Made by a program: the position numbers and the translations under genes. The notes beneath the pieces are model-generated. The model made no database searches, was not told where the DNA came from, and worked only from the letters and a program-made list of their open reading frames with translations. 64,000 nucleotides of DNA from positions 434,001 through 498,000 of the forward strand of contig NZ_CP108370.1 of NCBI RefSeq assembly GCF_035953295.1. Direction: 5' to 3'. The first letter of the stretch is position 1. Each line of letters opens with the position of its first letter. Origin of the DNA: Streptomyces sp. NBC_01335 (lineage in GTDB: Bacteria > Actinomycetota > Actinomycetes > Streptomycetales > Streptomycetaceae). Positions 33,138 to 42,990 of the stretch are shown in pieces.

Positions 33138-34825
33138 GGCGCTGGCGCGACGGCGCCGGCGCGGAGCCGGTGGCGCAGGCGCCCGGGGACCATCCGCGGC
33201 GCACGGCCGGGCCGGAGCCGTCCGAGCGGCGCCGACGGCGGGCCGAGCGCCTCAACGACCCCAATCCGCTGCGTGGTTCGAACGGTGTCGCGTTCGGCCC
33301 GGACGGGCGGCTGTACGTCGCCCAGTACCTGATGGGCACGATCAGCGCGGTGGACCTCGCGAGCGGCGACATCGACGTGGTGACACCGGAGGACTGCCCG
33401 GTGCGGTCCCCCGACGACCTCGCCTTCGGGGCCGACGGATCGATGTACGTCGCCGATCTCGTGCCCGGCATCGTCTGGCGCCGCGACCCGCTCGGCGCGT
33501 ACTCCGTCGTCTCGGACCAGGTGGTGCTCCCCAACGGCATCACCTGCGTCGGCGACCGTCTCTTCGTCAACGAGATGAGGATGGGCGGCCGCCTGGTCGA
33601 GCTCTTCCCGGACGGCCGGGAACCGGTGGTTCTGGCGGAGGGCCTCGCCATGGGCAACGCGATGCAGACCGGTCCGGACGGCTGCCTCTACTACCCGCAC
33701 ATGATGACCGGCGAGGTGTGGCGGGTTCCGACCGACGGGGGCGTACCGGAGAGGGTCGCGCGGGACGTGCATGAGCCGGTCGCGGTCCGCTTCGACCGGG
33801 GCGGCGTTCTGCACGTGCTCTCCCGGGGCGTGGCCGGTTTCGTCACCCGTATCGACCTCCACGGGACGGGGTCCCGCTCCCTCGTCACCTCCGGCCTGGT
33901 GGGGCTCGACAACGCGGCGTTCGACGCGGAGAACCACATGTTCGTCTCCAGCTACGCCGGTGGCGGAGTCAGCGAACTGCACCCGGACGGCCGGACCCGC
34001 GACGTGGTCAGGCGAGGGCTGGTGGGCCCGTACGGGGTGACGGGTCTGGGGAGCACGGTCTTCACCGCGGACCACTACCGGCTGAGCGCGCCCGAGGGCC
34101 CGCCGCGGCAGGGCGCCGAACCGCGTGCGGCCGCCGACGCCTCGTCGGTGCTGCGCACGTTCGCCCACGGCATCGCGTCCGACGGCGCCCTGCTGCACAC
34201 CACCTCGCAGTACGGGGAGGTCGCCACCTACGACCCCGGGGCCGGTACCACCCGGGTCCGGGCCACCGGCCTGGCCCGGCCGCTGGGGATCGCCGCACAC
34301 CCGGACGGCCCGCTGTTCGTCGTCGAGGCGGACCGTGGCCGGATTCTGACCATCGACGAGAACGACGCCGTGGGCGTGCTGGCCGAAGGGCTCCCGGGGC
34401 CGGTCGACGTGGCCCTGGACGCGGACGGCACCTGTTACGTGAGCGACGAGGCGCTCGGAGCCGTCCTCCGCGTCGACGAGGACGGCCCGCACGTCCTCGC
34501 GGACGGTCTCGACCGGCCCCAGGGGCTGGTGGTCCTCGGGGGCGAGGTCTTCACGGTCGAGACGGGTGCGCGCAGGCTGGTCGCCGTCTCGCTCACGACC
34601 GGGGAGACCCGGACGGACGCCGAGGATCTGCCGGTCGTCCCGTCCCTGGACGCCCCGGGGGCGCCCCGGGCGCTCTTCTCCCACGGGATGCCCGGAATGC
34701 CGAGGTCGTTCGCCGGACTCGCCACCGGGCCCCGGGGCACCTTGCTCGTGTCGGCCAACGGGGAGGGGACCGTGTGGCGCCTCACGCCCGCGGGACCTGA
34801 GGGGGAGACGGACGCCACGCCGTGA
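33134..34825 (+). CDS. SMP-30/gluconolactonase-like beta-propeller hydrolase
   Basis: 563 aa, starting in the ATGA overlap with the monooxygenase. From about residue 45 the sequence is a run of propeller blades of the SMP-30/gluconolactonase/NHL kind: GSNGVAFGPDGRLYVAQY, SPDDLAFGADGSMYVADLVPGIVWRR, LPNGITCVGDRLFVNEM, DNAAFDAENHMFVSSY, PLGIAAHPDGPLFVVEADRGRI, GPVDVALDADGTCYVSDEALGAVLRV. At over 500 residues it has enough repeats for a large or double propeller, longer than the usual 300-aa enzyme. Acidic and Asn metal ligands of SMP-30 type (N in PNG, D in VDVALD) are plausible. Translational coupling to a Baeyer-Villiger enzyme suggests it opens the lactone that enzyme makes. Confidence 0.8.
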   Translation: MRRWRDGAGAEPVAQAPGDHPRRTAGPEPSERRRRRAERLNDPNPLRGSNGVAFGPDGRLYVAQYLMGTISAVDLASGDIDVVTPEDCPVRSPDDLAFGADGSMYVADLVPGIVWRRDPLGAYSVVSDQVVLPNGITCVGDRLFVNEMRMGGRLVELFPDGREPVVLAEGLAMGNAMQTGPDGCLYYPHMMTGEVWRVPTDGGVPERVARDVHEPVAVRFDRGGVLHVLSRGVAGFVTRIDLHGTGSRSLVTSGLVGLDNAAFDAENHMFVSSYAGGGVSELHPDGRTRDVVRRGLVGPYGVTGLGSTVFTADHYRLSAPEGPPRQGAEPRAAADASSVLRTFAHGIASDGALLHTTSQYGEVATYDPGAGTTRVRATGLARPLGIAAHPDGPLFVVEADRGRILTIDENDAVGVLAEGLPGPVDVALDADGTCYVSDEALGAVLRVDEDGPHVLADGLDRPQGLVVLGGEVFTVETGARRLVAVSLTTGETRTDAEDLPVVPSLDAPGAPRALFSHGMPGMPRSFAGLATGPRGTLLVSANGEGTVWRLTPAGPEGETDATP

Positions 34826-34888
34826 GGAGCCGGGGAGAGCCCGCCGGAAGTCTTCTCCGCGAGGACCCCCGGTGGGCCCTCCTCGGCT

Positions 34889-34961
34889 CTCCCCGGGCTC
34901 TCTCCGGCCCTCCCCGGCTCTCTCCGGCCCTCCCCGGCCCTCCCCGGCTCTTCCCGGGCTC
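34889..34961. repeat. Degenerate tandem repeat (10/20-bp TCCCCGGCTC-type units)
   Basis: Pyrimidine-rich direct repeats of TCCCCGG-CTC / TCTCCGGCCC units just after the SMP-30 gene. There are about seven 10-bp units, many identical. No coding frame is supported here. Confidence 0.7.
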
Positions 34962-35161
34962 GCCCCGGGTGTTCTCCCGTCCCGGCCGTCGTTCCGGAAA
35001 GGCGTCCCCGGGCGGTGCGGCACGGGCAGAATCGCCGTACGGTCCCGCCGACTCCCCCTCGCGGGGCACCGATAAGCAGACGCGATCGATCCCGATCAGT
35101 ATTCGGCATTGGACGCAGAGTGCCCTTTTCCTGCATGCTCAGTGCCATGTTCAGGCCTGAG

Positions 35162-35296
35162 ATGGTGAGGGAGTCCAGCCGGTACCCGGCCGGCGCTGCC
35201 GCATGCCACCACGGACTCAGCGATTGCCTGACGCCCCGTCTGACCCAGTGCCGAGTCGTGGACTTCGGAAAGGTCTGGTCGACCAGCTGTCGCTGA
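35162..35296 (+). CDS. Candidate Cys-containing leader peptide (44 aa)
   Basis: ATG 35162 (an upstream ATG at 35147 is in frame). The frame ends in CRVVDFGKVWSTSCR-stop. This matches the outline of the short actinobacterial leader peptides found before sulfur-assimilation genes, which typically end in R-x-V-D-L/F-x-R/K-V-x-S-x-x-C-R. The peptide holds four Cys, at residues 15, 22, 30 and 43, so cysteine starvation could stall ribosomes on it. It lies 268 nt before an acyl-CoA dehydrogenase/ABC importer operon. No characteristic terminator stem was clear, so control might be Rho-dependent or translational. The length is greater than usual, and the true start may be further in. Confidence 0.5.
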   Translation: MVRESSRYPAGAAACHHGLSDCLTPRLTQCRVVDFGKVWSTSCR

Positions 35297-35564
35297 GCCG
35301 ACGCGCGGGTCCTGCCGGACCCCGGTGAACACCCCCCTCCTCGCACGGCCGCGCGCCCTCGCGCACCCTTCCCCGCCACGACCTTCGCCCCCCATGGCCG
35401 CCGTACGCCCGGATCCTTCGCGGTCCGGCGGTGGCGCGCGGCCCGGAGCACTGTCATGCCCTTGCCCGCCGCGCCGCCCCACGCGGCCGGACAACCGCCC
35501 GACTCAAGATCTAGGACACAGCCATGGCCTGCGAACTCTCCTTCCCCGCCGCGCTGGAGGGCCG
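35297..35564 (+). other. Untranslated region between leader ORF and operon
   Basis: 268 bp, C-rich on the plus strand (CCCCCTCCTCGC and similar) and poor in G around 35320-35400. Such C-rich unstructured RNA would suit Rho loading; no strong stem is seen. GGAGG at 35557-35561 (...CTGGAGGGCCG-ATG) serves the next gene. Confidence 0.35.
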
Positions 35565-36734
35565 ATGAGCTCCGCTACCGAGAGCCGGCCGATACCCGCC
35601 GATCTCGACCGACTGGACGAGGTGACCGCCTCGCTCGCGTCCACCGCCGCCGAGTACGACCGCACCGGGGCCTTTCCCCACAAGCCGATCCAACTGCTGC
35701 ATGAGACGGGGTTGTTGACCGCAGGAGTGGACGCGCGTTACGGCGGCTCCGGGGCGACCTTCACCGAGGTCGCGAAGATCCTGCTGGCGGTGGGGCGCGG
35801 CGATCCGTCGACGGCGCTCATCGCCGGCATGACCATCGTCCCCCATCTGCTCCAGACCCGGAGCCCGTGGCCCGAGGAGCTCTACGCCCGGGTGCTGGCG
35901 GAGTCCGCCGAGCGCCCGACGCTGCTCAACCACGCCCGCGCGGAACCGGACCTGGGCTCCTCCACCCACGGCCTTCCGGCGACCGTCGCACGGCGGACGG
36001 CGAACGGCTGGTCGATCAGCGGACGCAAGCGGTTCGTCACCGGCGCGGAGGGCCTCAGCTACTTCCTGGTCTGGGCGGTGACCGACGAACCCTCGCCCCG
36101 GGTGGGCAACTTCATCGTCCCCGGGGGCACGCCCGGCATCGACATCGTGCCCACCTGGTTCCAGTTGGGGATGCGCGCGACGGGCAGCCACGAGGTGGAG
36201 TTCCGGGACGTCGAGATTCCCGCGGAGTACGTGCACGAGCTGGAGCACCCAGGTACCCCGCCGGCCCCCGGCACGCTGCCCGGCAGCATCACGATGCTGC
36301 TCTCGTCCTCCCTCTACCTGGGGGTGGCGCGGGCCGCGCAGGGCTTCACGACCACCTGGGGCCACGAGCGGGTGCCCTCCGGGCTCGGCCGTCCGCTGGC
36401 CACGACGGACCGCTTCCGTCAGGCCGCCGGCGAGATCGAGACCCTGCTCTCCACCGCCGAGCAGCTGATCTTCGCGACGGCGGACCGGGTGGACCGGGGC
36501 CTTCCCGTGCCGGGCGCCGACGCGCTGGCCTCGAAGGTGCTGGTCGTGCGCCACGTCACCACCGCGGTCCAGACCGCGGTGCGTCTGCTCGGCAACCCCG
36601 GGCTCGCCCAGGGCAATCCGCTGGAGCGGCACTTCCGCGACATCCAGTCCGTCGGGGTGCACGCGCCCGGCGAGGACGCCTCCCTGGGAATCGTCGGCGC
36701 CTCCGCGCTCGCGGCGGGAGCTCCGCGTGTCTGA
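35565..36734 (+). CDS. Acyl-CoA dehydrogenase-fold flavoprotein (SfnB/DszC-like possible)
   Basis: 389 aa, ATG 35565 with GGAGGG. Domains in order: an N-terminal helical domain (LIQLLHETGLL-type region, residues about 10-110), a middle beta domain with ARAEPDLGSSTHGLPATVARRTANGWSISGRKRFVTGAEG and FRDVEIPAEYVHE, and a C-terminal helical domain (GVARAAQGFTTTWGHERV, VRHVTTAVQTAVRLLGNPGLAQGNPLERHFRDIQS). The catalytic Glu of fatty-acyl-CoA dehydrogenases is not evident. The family includes FMNH2-dependent monooxygenases such as DszC and SfnB for organosulfur compounds. Operon position behind a Cys-rich leader ORF and ahead of an importer favours that reading. It overlaps the longest possible SBP frame, but I place the SBP start later. 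Confidence 0.8.
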   Translation: MSSATESRPIPADLDRLDEVTASLASTAAEYDRTGAFPHKPIQLLHETGLLTAGVDARYGGSGATFTEVAKILLAVGRGDPSTALIAGMTIVPHLLQTRSPWPEELYARVLAESAERPTLLNHARAEPDLGSSTHGLPATVARRTANGWSISGRKRFVTGAEGLSYFLVWAVTDEPSPRVGNFIVPGGTPGIDIVPTWFQLGMRATGSHEVEFRDVEIPAEYVHELEHPGTPPAPGTLPGSITMLLSSSLYLGVARAAQGFTTTWGHERVPSGLGRPLATTDRFRQAAGEIETLLSTAEQLIFATADRVDRGLPVPGADALASKVLVVRHVTTAVQTAVRLLGNPGLAQGNPLERHFRDIQSVGVHAPGEDASLGIVGASALAAGAPRV

Positions 36735-36810
36735 GCCAACGCGTCCCCCGTACCCCGCATCTCCCGCTTCCTCCGGCCCCCACGGGGGCATCCACTCCTG
36801 GAGTTCCGCC

Positions 36811-38472
36811 ATGCGCCCCACCCTGTCCAGACTCGGCCGCACCCTCGCGGTGGGGGTGAGCGGTCTCCTTCTCCTCTCCGCCTGCTCGTCCGGCGGTGAC
36901 ACCACCGCCGAGGCGGCGGGTTCGGGCAAGCCGGTGACGGGCGGGACGCTCACGACCGCCGTCGACACCGAGCCCGTCTCCTGGGACATCCACGCCTCCA
37001 CCCAGGACGTGACCGCGGAGATCGCGCGCGGGGTGTTCGACTCGCTGGTCTCGCAGGACTCCGACGGGAAGTTCCACCCGTGGCTGGCCACCAAGTGGGA
37101 GGTGTCGGACGACTTCAAGAGCTACACCTTCCACCTGCGCGACGACGTCACCTTCACCGACGGGTCGAAGTTCGACGCCTCGGTCGTGAAGGCCAACTTC
37201 GACCACATCGTGGCCAAGGAGACCAAGTCGCTGTACGCGGCGAACCTGCTCGGCCCCTACACGGGCACCGAGGTCGTCGACCCGCAGACGGTGAAGGTCA
37301 ACTTCTCCAAGGCGTTCGCCCCCTTCCTGCAGGCGGCCAGCACCACGTATCTGGGCTTCTACTCCCCCCAGGCGCTCAAGGCCGGCGCCGGCAAGCTCGC
37401 CGCGGGCGGCCCCGCCGACGTGGGCAGCGGCCCCTTCGTCTTCAGCGCCTACACCAAGGGCCAGTCGGCGACGCTCACCCGCAACCCGGACTACGCCTGG
37501 GCCCCGGAGACGGCGACCCACACGGGCGCCGCCTACCTCGACAAGGTGGTCGTCCGCTTCCTGCCCACCGCCTCGGTGCGCGCCGGTGCGCTGACCAGTG
37601 GTCAGGTGCAGGTGGCGAAGGCCATTCCGCCGCAGAACGTCACCGCACTCAAGTCGACTCCCGGCTTCCAGCTCATCTCCCGGGCCAACCCGGGCGGCAA
37701 CTACAACCTCTGGCTGAACGGTTCACTGGCCCCACTGGACGACGTCCGGGTGCGCAAGGCGATCCAGCGCGGCATCGACGTCGAGCAGGACGTGAAGACC
37801 GTGACCTTCGGCCAGTACCCCCGGGCCTGGAGTCCCATCAGCCCGACCACGCCGGACTACGACAAGTCCCTCGAGGGGAGTTGGCCCTACGACCCGAAGC
37901 TGTCGGGCCAACTGCTCGACGAGGCGGGCTGGACCGGCAAGGACGCGCAGGGGTACCGCACCAAGGCGGGCAAGCGGCTCACCGTGGAGTGGCCGCAGCT
38001 GTCCATCCAGGCGACCCGCGAGGGGCGTGACGTGCTCGGGCAGGCCGTGCAGGCGGACCTGAAGAAGATCGGCGTCGAGGTCAAGCGTCCGAACCTGGAC
38101 ATCGGCACGTACAACACCAAGGTCTACGGCGGCAAGGCGAACATCATCGACCTCAGCTGGCCCCGGTTCGACCCGGACGTGCTGTGGCTCTTCTTCAACT
38201 CCGGCAGCGCGCCGGCCAAGGGCGGCATCAACGCCACCTTCCTCACCGACCCGTCCTTCGACACGTGGACGGACCAGGGCCGCTCCACGCTGGACGAGAA
38301 GACCCGCGCCGACGTCTATCCGAAGGTGCAGCAGCGGGGCATCGATCTCGCGGTCGTCGTCCCGCTGTACACGCAGGTCTCCCTCGTCGGTCAGTCCGAC
38401 CGGGTGAAGGGGCTCACGTTCAACGCGAGCAACTGGCTGACGTACTACGACGCCTGGCTGGCCAAGAAGTGA
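36811..38472 (+). CDS. ABC transporter substrate-binding lipoprotein, family 5 (oligopeptide/dipeptide/nickel type)
   Basis: 553 aa from ATG 36811 (GGAG 7 nt upstream). A GTG at 36727 would extend it, but the lipoprotein signal fits the later start: MRPTLSRLGRTLAVGVSGLLLL then LSAC. SBP family 5 markers: GGTLTTAVDTEPVSWDIHAST, IARGVFDSLVSQDSDGKFHPWLATKWEVSDDFKSYTFHLRDDVTFTDG in pieces, then YNLWLNGSLAPLDDVRVRKAIQRGID. It captures a peptide-sized solute outside the membrane for the two permeases that follow. Its stop overlaps the first permease start (GTGA). Confidence 0.92.
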   Translation: MRPTLSRLGRTLAVGVSGLLLLSACSSGGDTTAEAAGSGKPVTGGTLTTAVDTEPVSWDIHASTQDVTAEIARGVFDSLVSQDSDGKFHPWLATKWEVSDDFKSYTFHLRDDVTFTDGSKFDASVVKANFDHIVAKETKSLYAANLLGPYTGTEVVDPQTVKVNFSKAFAPFLQAASTTYLGFYSPQALKAGAGKLAAGGPADVGSGPFVFSAYTKGQSATLTRNPDYAWAPETATHTGAAYLDKVVVRFLPTASVRAGALTSGQVQVAKAIPPQNVTALKSTPGFQLISRANPGGNYNLWLNGSLAPLDDVRVRKAIQRGIDVEQDVKTVTFGQYPRAWSPISPTTPDYDKSLEGSWPYDPKLSGQLLDEAGWTGKDAQGYRTKAGKRLTVEWPQLSIQATREGRDVLGQAVQADLKKIGVEVKRPNLDIGTYNTKVYGGKANIIDLSWPRFDPDVLWLFFNSGSAPAKGGINATFLTDPSFDTWTDQGRSTLDEKTRADVYPKVQQRGIDLAVVVPLYTQVSLVGQSDRVKGLTFNASNWLTYYDAWLAKK

Positions 38473-39413
38473 CGGCGTCGGCGACGGCCCTGGCCGGCGG
38501 GATCGCCAGGCGGCTGGGCTCGGTGGTGGCCGTACTGCTGGGTGCGGCGACCCTGGCGTTCCTCACACTCCAGCTCATCCCCGGCGACCCTGTCTCCGTC
38601 CTGCTCGGCCCCTCCAACGCCGGCTCCCCCGAGGTGCGGGCGGAGATCGCCCGGGAGTACGGATTCGACCGGCCCGTCGCCGACCAGTACCTGCACTACC
38701 TGGGCCGGCTCCTCCAGAGCGACCTGGGGCAGTCGTACCAACTCCAGCGCCCGGTACGGTCACTGATAGGTGATCAGCTCTGGCCCACCGTGCAACTGGC
38801 GCTGGCGGCACTTCTCCTGGCCGTCGTCCTCGCGGTGGTCTCCGCGGTGGCGACGGCCGGGCGACGGCCCGCCTTCCGCGCGGTCGCCTCGGTCTGGGAG
38901 CTGATCTCGGCGTCCACCCCGTCCTACTGGGTCGGGATCGTGCTGCTGACGGTGTTCTCCTTCCGGTTCCACGTCTTCCCGGTGGCCGGGGCGGAGGGCT
39001 TCGCCTCGCTGGTGCTCCCGGCCGTCACCCTGGCGCTCCCGCTCACCGGGGTACTGGCGCAGGTGCTGCGCGAGGGGCTCGAAGCCGCCTTGGAGCAGCC
39101 GTTCGTGGTCACCGCCCGCTCGCGCGGAGTGGGCCGGACGGCGGTACGGCTCCGGCACGCCCTGCGACACTGCGCGGTGCCCCTGCTCACCCTGACGGGG
39201 TGGCTCACCGGGTCGCTGATCGGGGGCGCGGTGCTGGTGGAGACGGTCTTCGGCCGGCCAGGGATCGGCTCGCTCGTCCTCCAGGCGGTGAGCGCCAAGG
39301 ACATGCCGGTGGTGATCGGTGTGGTACTGCTCTCGGCCTTCGTCTTCGTCGTGATCTCCACCGCGGTGGAGCTCCTCCACCCCGTCATCGACCCGCGGCT
39401 CAGGAGCGCCTGA
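38469..39413 (+). CDS. ABC transporter permease (DppB/OppB type)
   Basis: 314 aa from GTG 38469 (4-nt overlap). N-terminal TM helix with VVAVLLGAATLAFLTLQLIPGDP, the conserved start of DppB-type permeases including the LIPGDP motif. BPD_transp_1 domain with five further helices. The EAA-like cytoplasmic loop is ALEQPFVVTARSRGVGRTAVRLRHALRHCAVPLLT. The end GGAVLVETVFGRPGIGSLVLQAVSAKDMPVV is typical. It forms the membrane channel with the next gene product. It is 3 nt from the following ATG. Confidence 0.92.
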   Translation: MTASATALAGGIARRLGSVVAVLLGAATLAFLTLQLIPGDPVSVLLGPSNAGSPEVRAEIAREYGFDRPVADQYLHYLGRLLQSDLGQSYQLQRPVRSLIGDQLWPTVQLALAALLLAVVLAVVSAVATAGRRPAFRAVASVWELISASTPSYWVGIVLLTVFSFRFHVFPVAGAEGFASLVLPAVTLALPLTGVLAQVLREGLEAALEQPFVVTARSRGVGRTAVRLRHALRHCAVPLLTLTGWLTGSLIGGAVLVETVFGRPGIGSLVLQAVSAKDMPVVIGVVLLSAFVFVVISTAVELLHPVIDPRLRSA

Positions 39414-39416
39414 CCC

Positions 39417-40318
39417 ATGGCACGTACTTTCGTCCCCGAACCCGTCACCGGCGGTCCCTCACCCACCGCCGTGTCCGCGCTGCCGCGGGCACGGCGCCGG
39501 GCCGGAGCGTTCGCGTCCGTCCCGCCGACCGTGGTGGCGGCGGGCGCCCTGCTGCTGCTCATCGTGCTGGTCGCGGTGGCCCCGGGGCTGTTCACCGATG
39601 TCCCGCCCTCCGCGATCGCTCCGCTCGACGCGCTGAAGGGGCCGAGTTCCGCCCACTGGCTCGGGACCGACCAGCTGGGCCGGGATCTGTTCTCGCGCAT
39701 CCTCCACGGTGCCCGGCCGTCCCTGCTGCTCGGTTTCGGCTCGACGGTCATCGCGGTCACCGGAGGGGCGGTCGTCGGTCTCGCGGCGGCGCTGGGCGGC
39801 CGGGCGGCCGACGGCATCCTGATGCGGCTGGCCGACGTCCTGCTGGCGCTGCCCGGGCTCCTCCTGGCGCTGCTGGTGGTGACCGTGCTGGGCACCGGCA
39901 CGGTCAACGTCATGCTGGCCATCGGCGTCGCCTTCGTCCCCGGCTACGCCCGGCTCGTCCGCGCGGAGGCCCTCGTGGTGCGCCGCTCCGGTTACGTCGA
40001 GTCCGCGGTCGCCCTCGGTCTGCCACGCGGCCAGATCGTGCTGCGGCACGTCCTGCCGAACGCCCTGGCACCGCTGCTGACCCTGGCGACGGTGGGGTTC
40101 GGCACCGCGCTGATCTCCGCCTCCGGGCTCAGCTTCCTCGGCCTCGGCCCCGCCGCGCCCTCGCCCGAATGGGGGGCGCTGCTCTCCGCGGGGCGTGACT
40201 TCCTCCAGACGGCCTGGTGGATCGGTGTGTTCCCCGGCGCGGCCGTCACGACGACGGTGATCGCCGTCAACGTGGTCGGCCGCTACGCCCAGCAGCGCTT
40301 CACCCGGAGGTCCGACCG

Positions 40319-40322
<4 letters not shown>
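39417..40322 (+). CDS. ABC transporter permease (DppC/OppC type)
   Basis: 301 aa, ATG 39417. N-terminal cytoplasmic basic stretch, TM1 ([21 protein letters not shown]), then [28 protein letters not shown], the hallmark DppC segment. EAA loop: [34 protein letters not shown]. Ends with [25 protein letters not shown]. All features of a functional second permease are present. The stop overlaps the ATPase start (ATGA), so the operon is translationally coupled throughout. Confidence 0.92.
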
Positions 40323-42183
<1,861 letters not shown>

Positions 42184-42187
<4 letters not shown>

Positions 42188-42960
42188 CGACCGGGCTCGA
42201 CACCGACCTCTGGATCCGGCGCTTCCACCCCTCTCCCGGGGCCGCCGCCCGGCTGGTGTGCTTCCCGCACGCCGGCGGGTCGGCGGGCTTCTGGTTCGCG
42301 CTCTCGGCGCTGCTCCACCCACGGGTGGAGGTGCTGGCCGTGCAGTACCCGGGGCGCCAGGAGCGCCGGGCGGAGCCGCCGGCCGAGGACGTCGGGAGCC
42401 TGGCCGACGCGCTCGCCGGGGTCCTCGCGCCCTGGTGGGACCAGCCGCCCGCGTTCCTCGGGCACAGCATGGGCGCGGTGGTGGCGTACGAGACGGCCCG
42501 CCGGCTTTCCGCGGCCACCGGGGCGGGGCCCGCCGGACTCTTCGTCTCCGGGCGCCGCGCCCCGTCCGCCCACCGCGAGGAGACCCTCCATCTCGCCGAC
42601 GACAGCGCGTTGCTGGCCGAGATCGTACGGCAGGGAGGCACTCCGGCCGCCCTGCTGGAGGAGCCGGAGCTGGTGGAGATGATCCTGCCCGCGCTGCGCG
42701 GCGACTACCGGGCGATCGAGCGGTACCGGTACCGCCCCGGCACCGTGCTCGACACCCCGGTCACCGTGCTGACCGGCAGCGAGGACGCCAAGGTGACGGC
42801 GGAGGAGGCGAGGGCCTGGCAGGGCCACACCACCGGCACCACCGAGGTGCTGACCTTCACCGGCGGCCATTTCTTCCCCCTCCTGCACCAGGACCGGATC
42901 GCTGCGCTGATCCAGGAGCGTCTGCTGCCGGGTGCCGCACCGCCGCGGCCCCGGCCCTGA
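42184..42960 (+). CDS. Type II thioesterase (editing TE of PKS/NRPS)
   Basis: 258 aa, starting at GTG 42184 in a GTGA overlap. Alpha/beta-hydrolase of the GrsT/RedJ type: oxyanion segment [19 protein letters not shown], nucleophile elbow [12 protein letters not shown] (Ser95), Asp201 in [10 protein letters not shown], His229 in TFTGGHFF. The triad is complete. TEIIs hydrolyse wrongly primed or stalled acyl groups from carrier proteins and are usually in PKS or NRPS clusters. Here the gene is the last of the importer operon, 31 nt before the LAL regulator and 4 kb from the PKS genes. It links the two neighbourhoods. Confidence 0.9.
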
Positions 42961-42990
42961 CGTCCTCGCCGGTCCCCCGCCCGAGAGCAG

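Noticed and set aside
34826..34980. Coding frames through the pyrimidine-rich repeats after the SMP-30 gene
   Set aside because: All products are low-complexity Ser/Pro/Gly/Arg repeats created by the tandem units.
36727..36810. Longer start (GTG 36727) for the substrate-binding protein
   Set aside because: It would put about 28 Pro/Ser-rich residues before a textbook lipoprotein signal; ATG 36811 has a good ribosome site.
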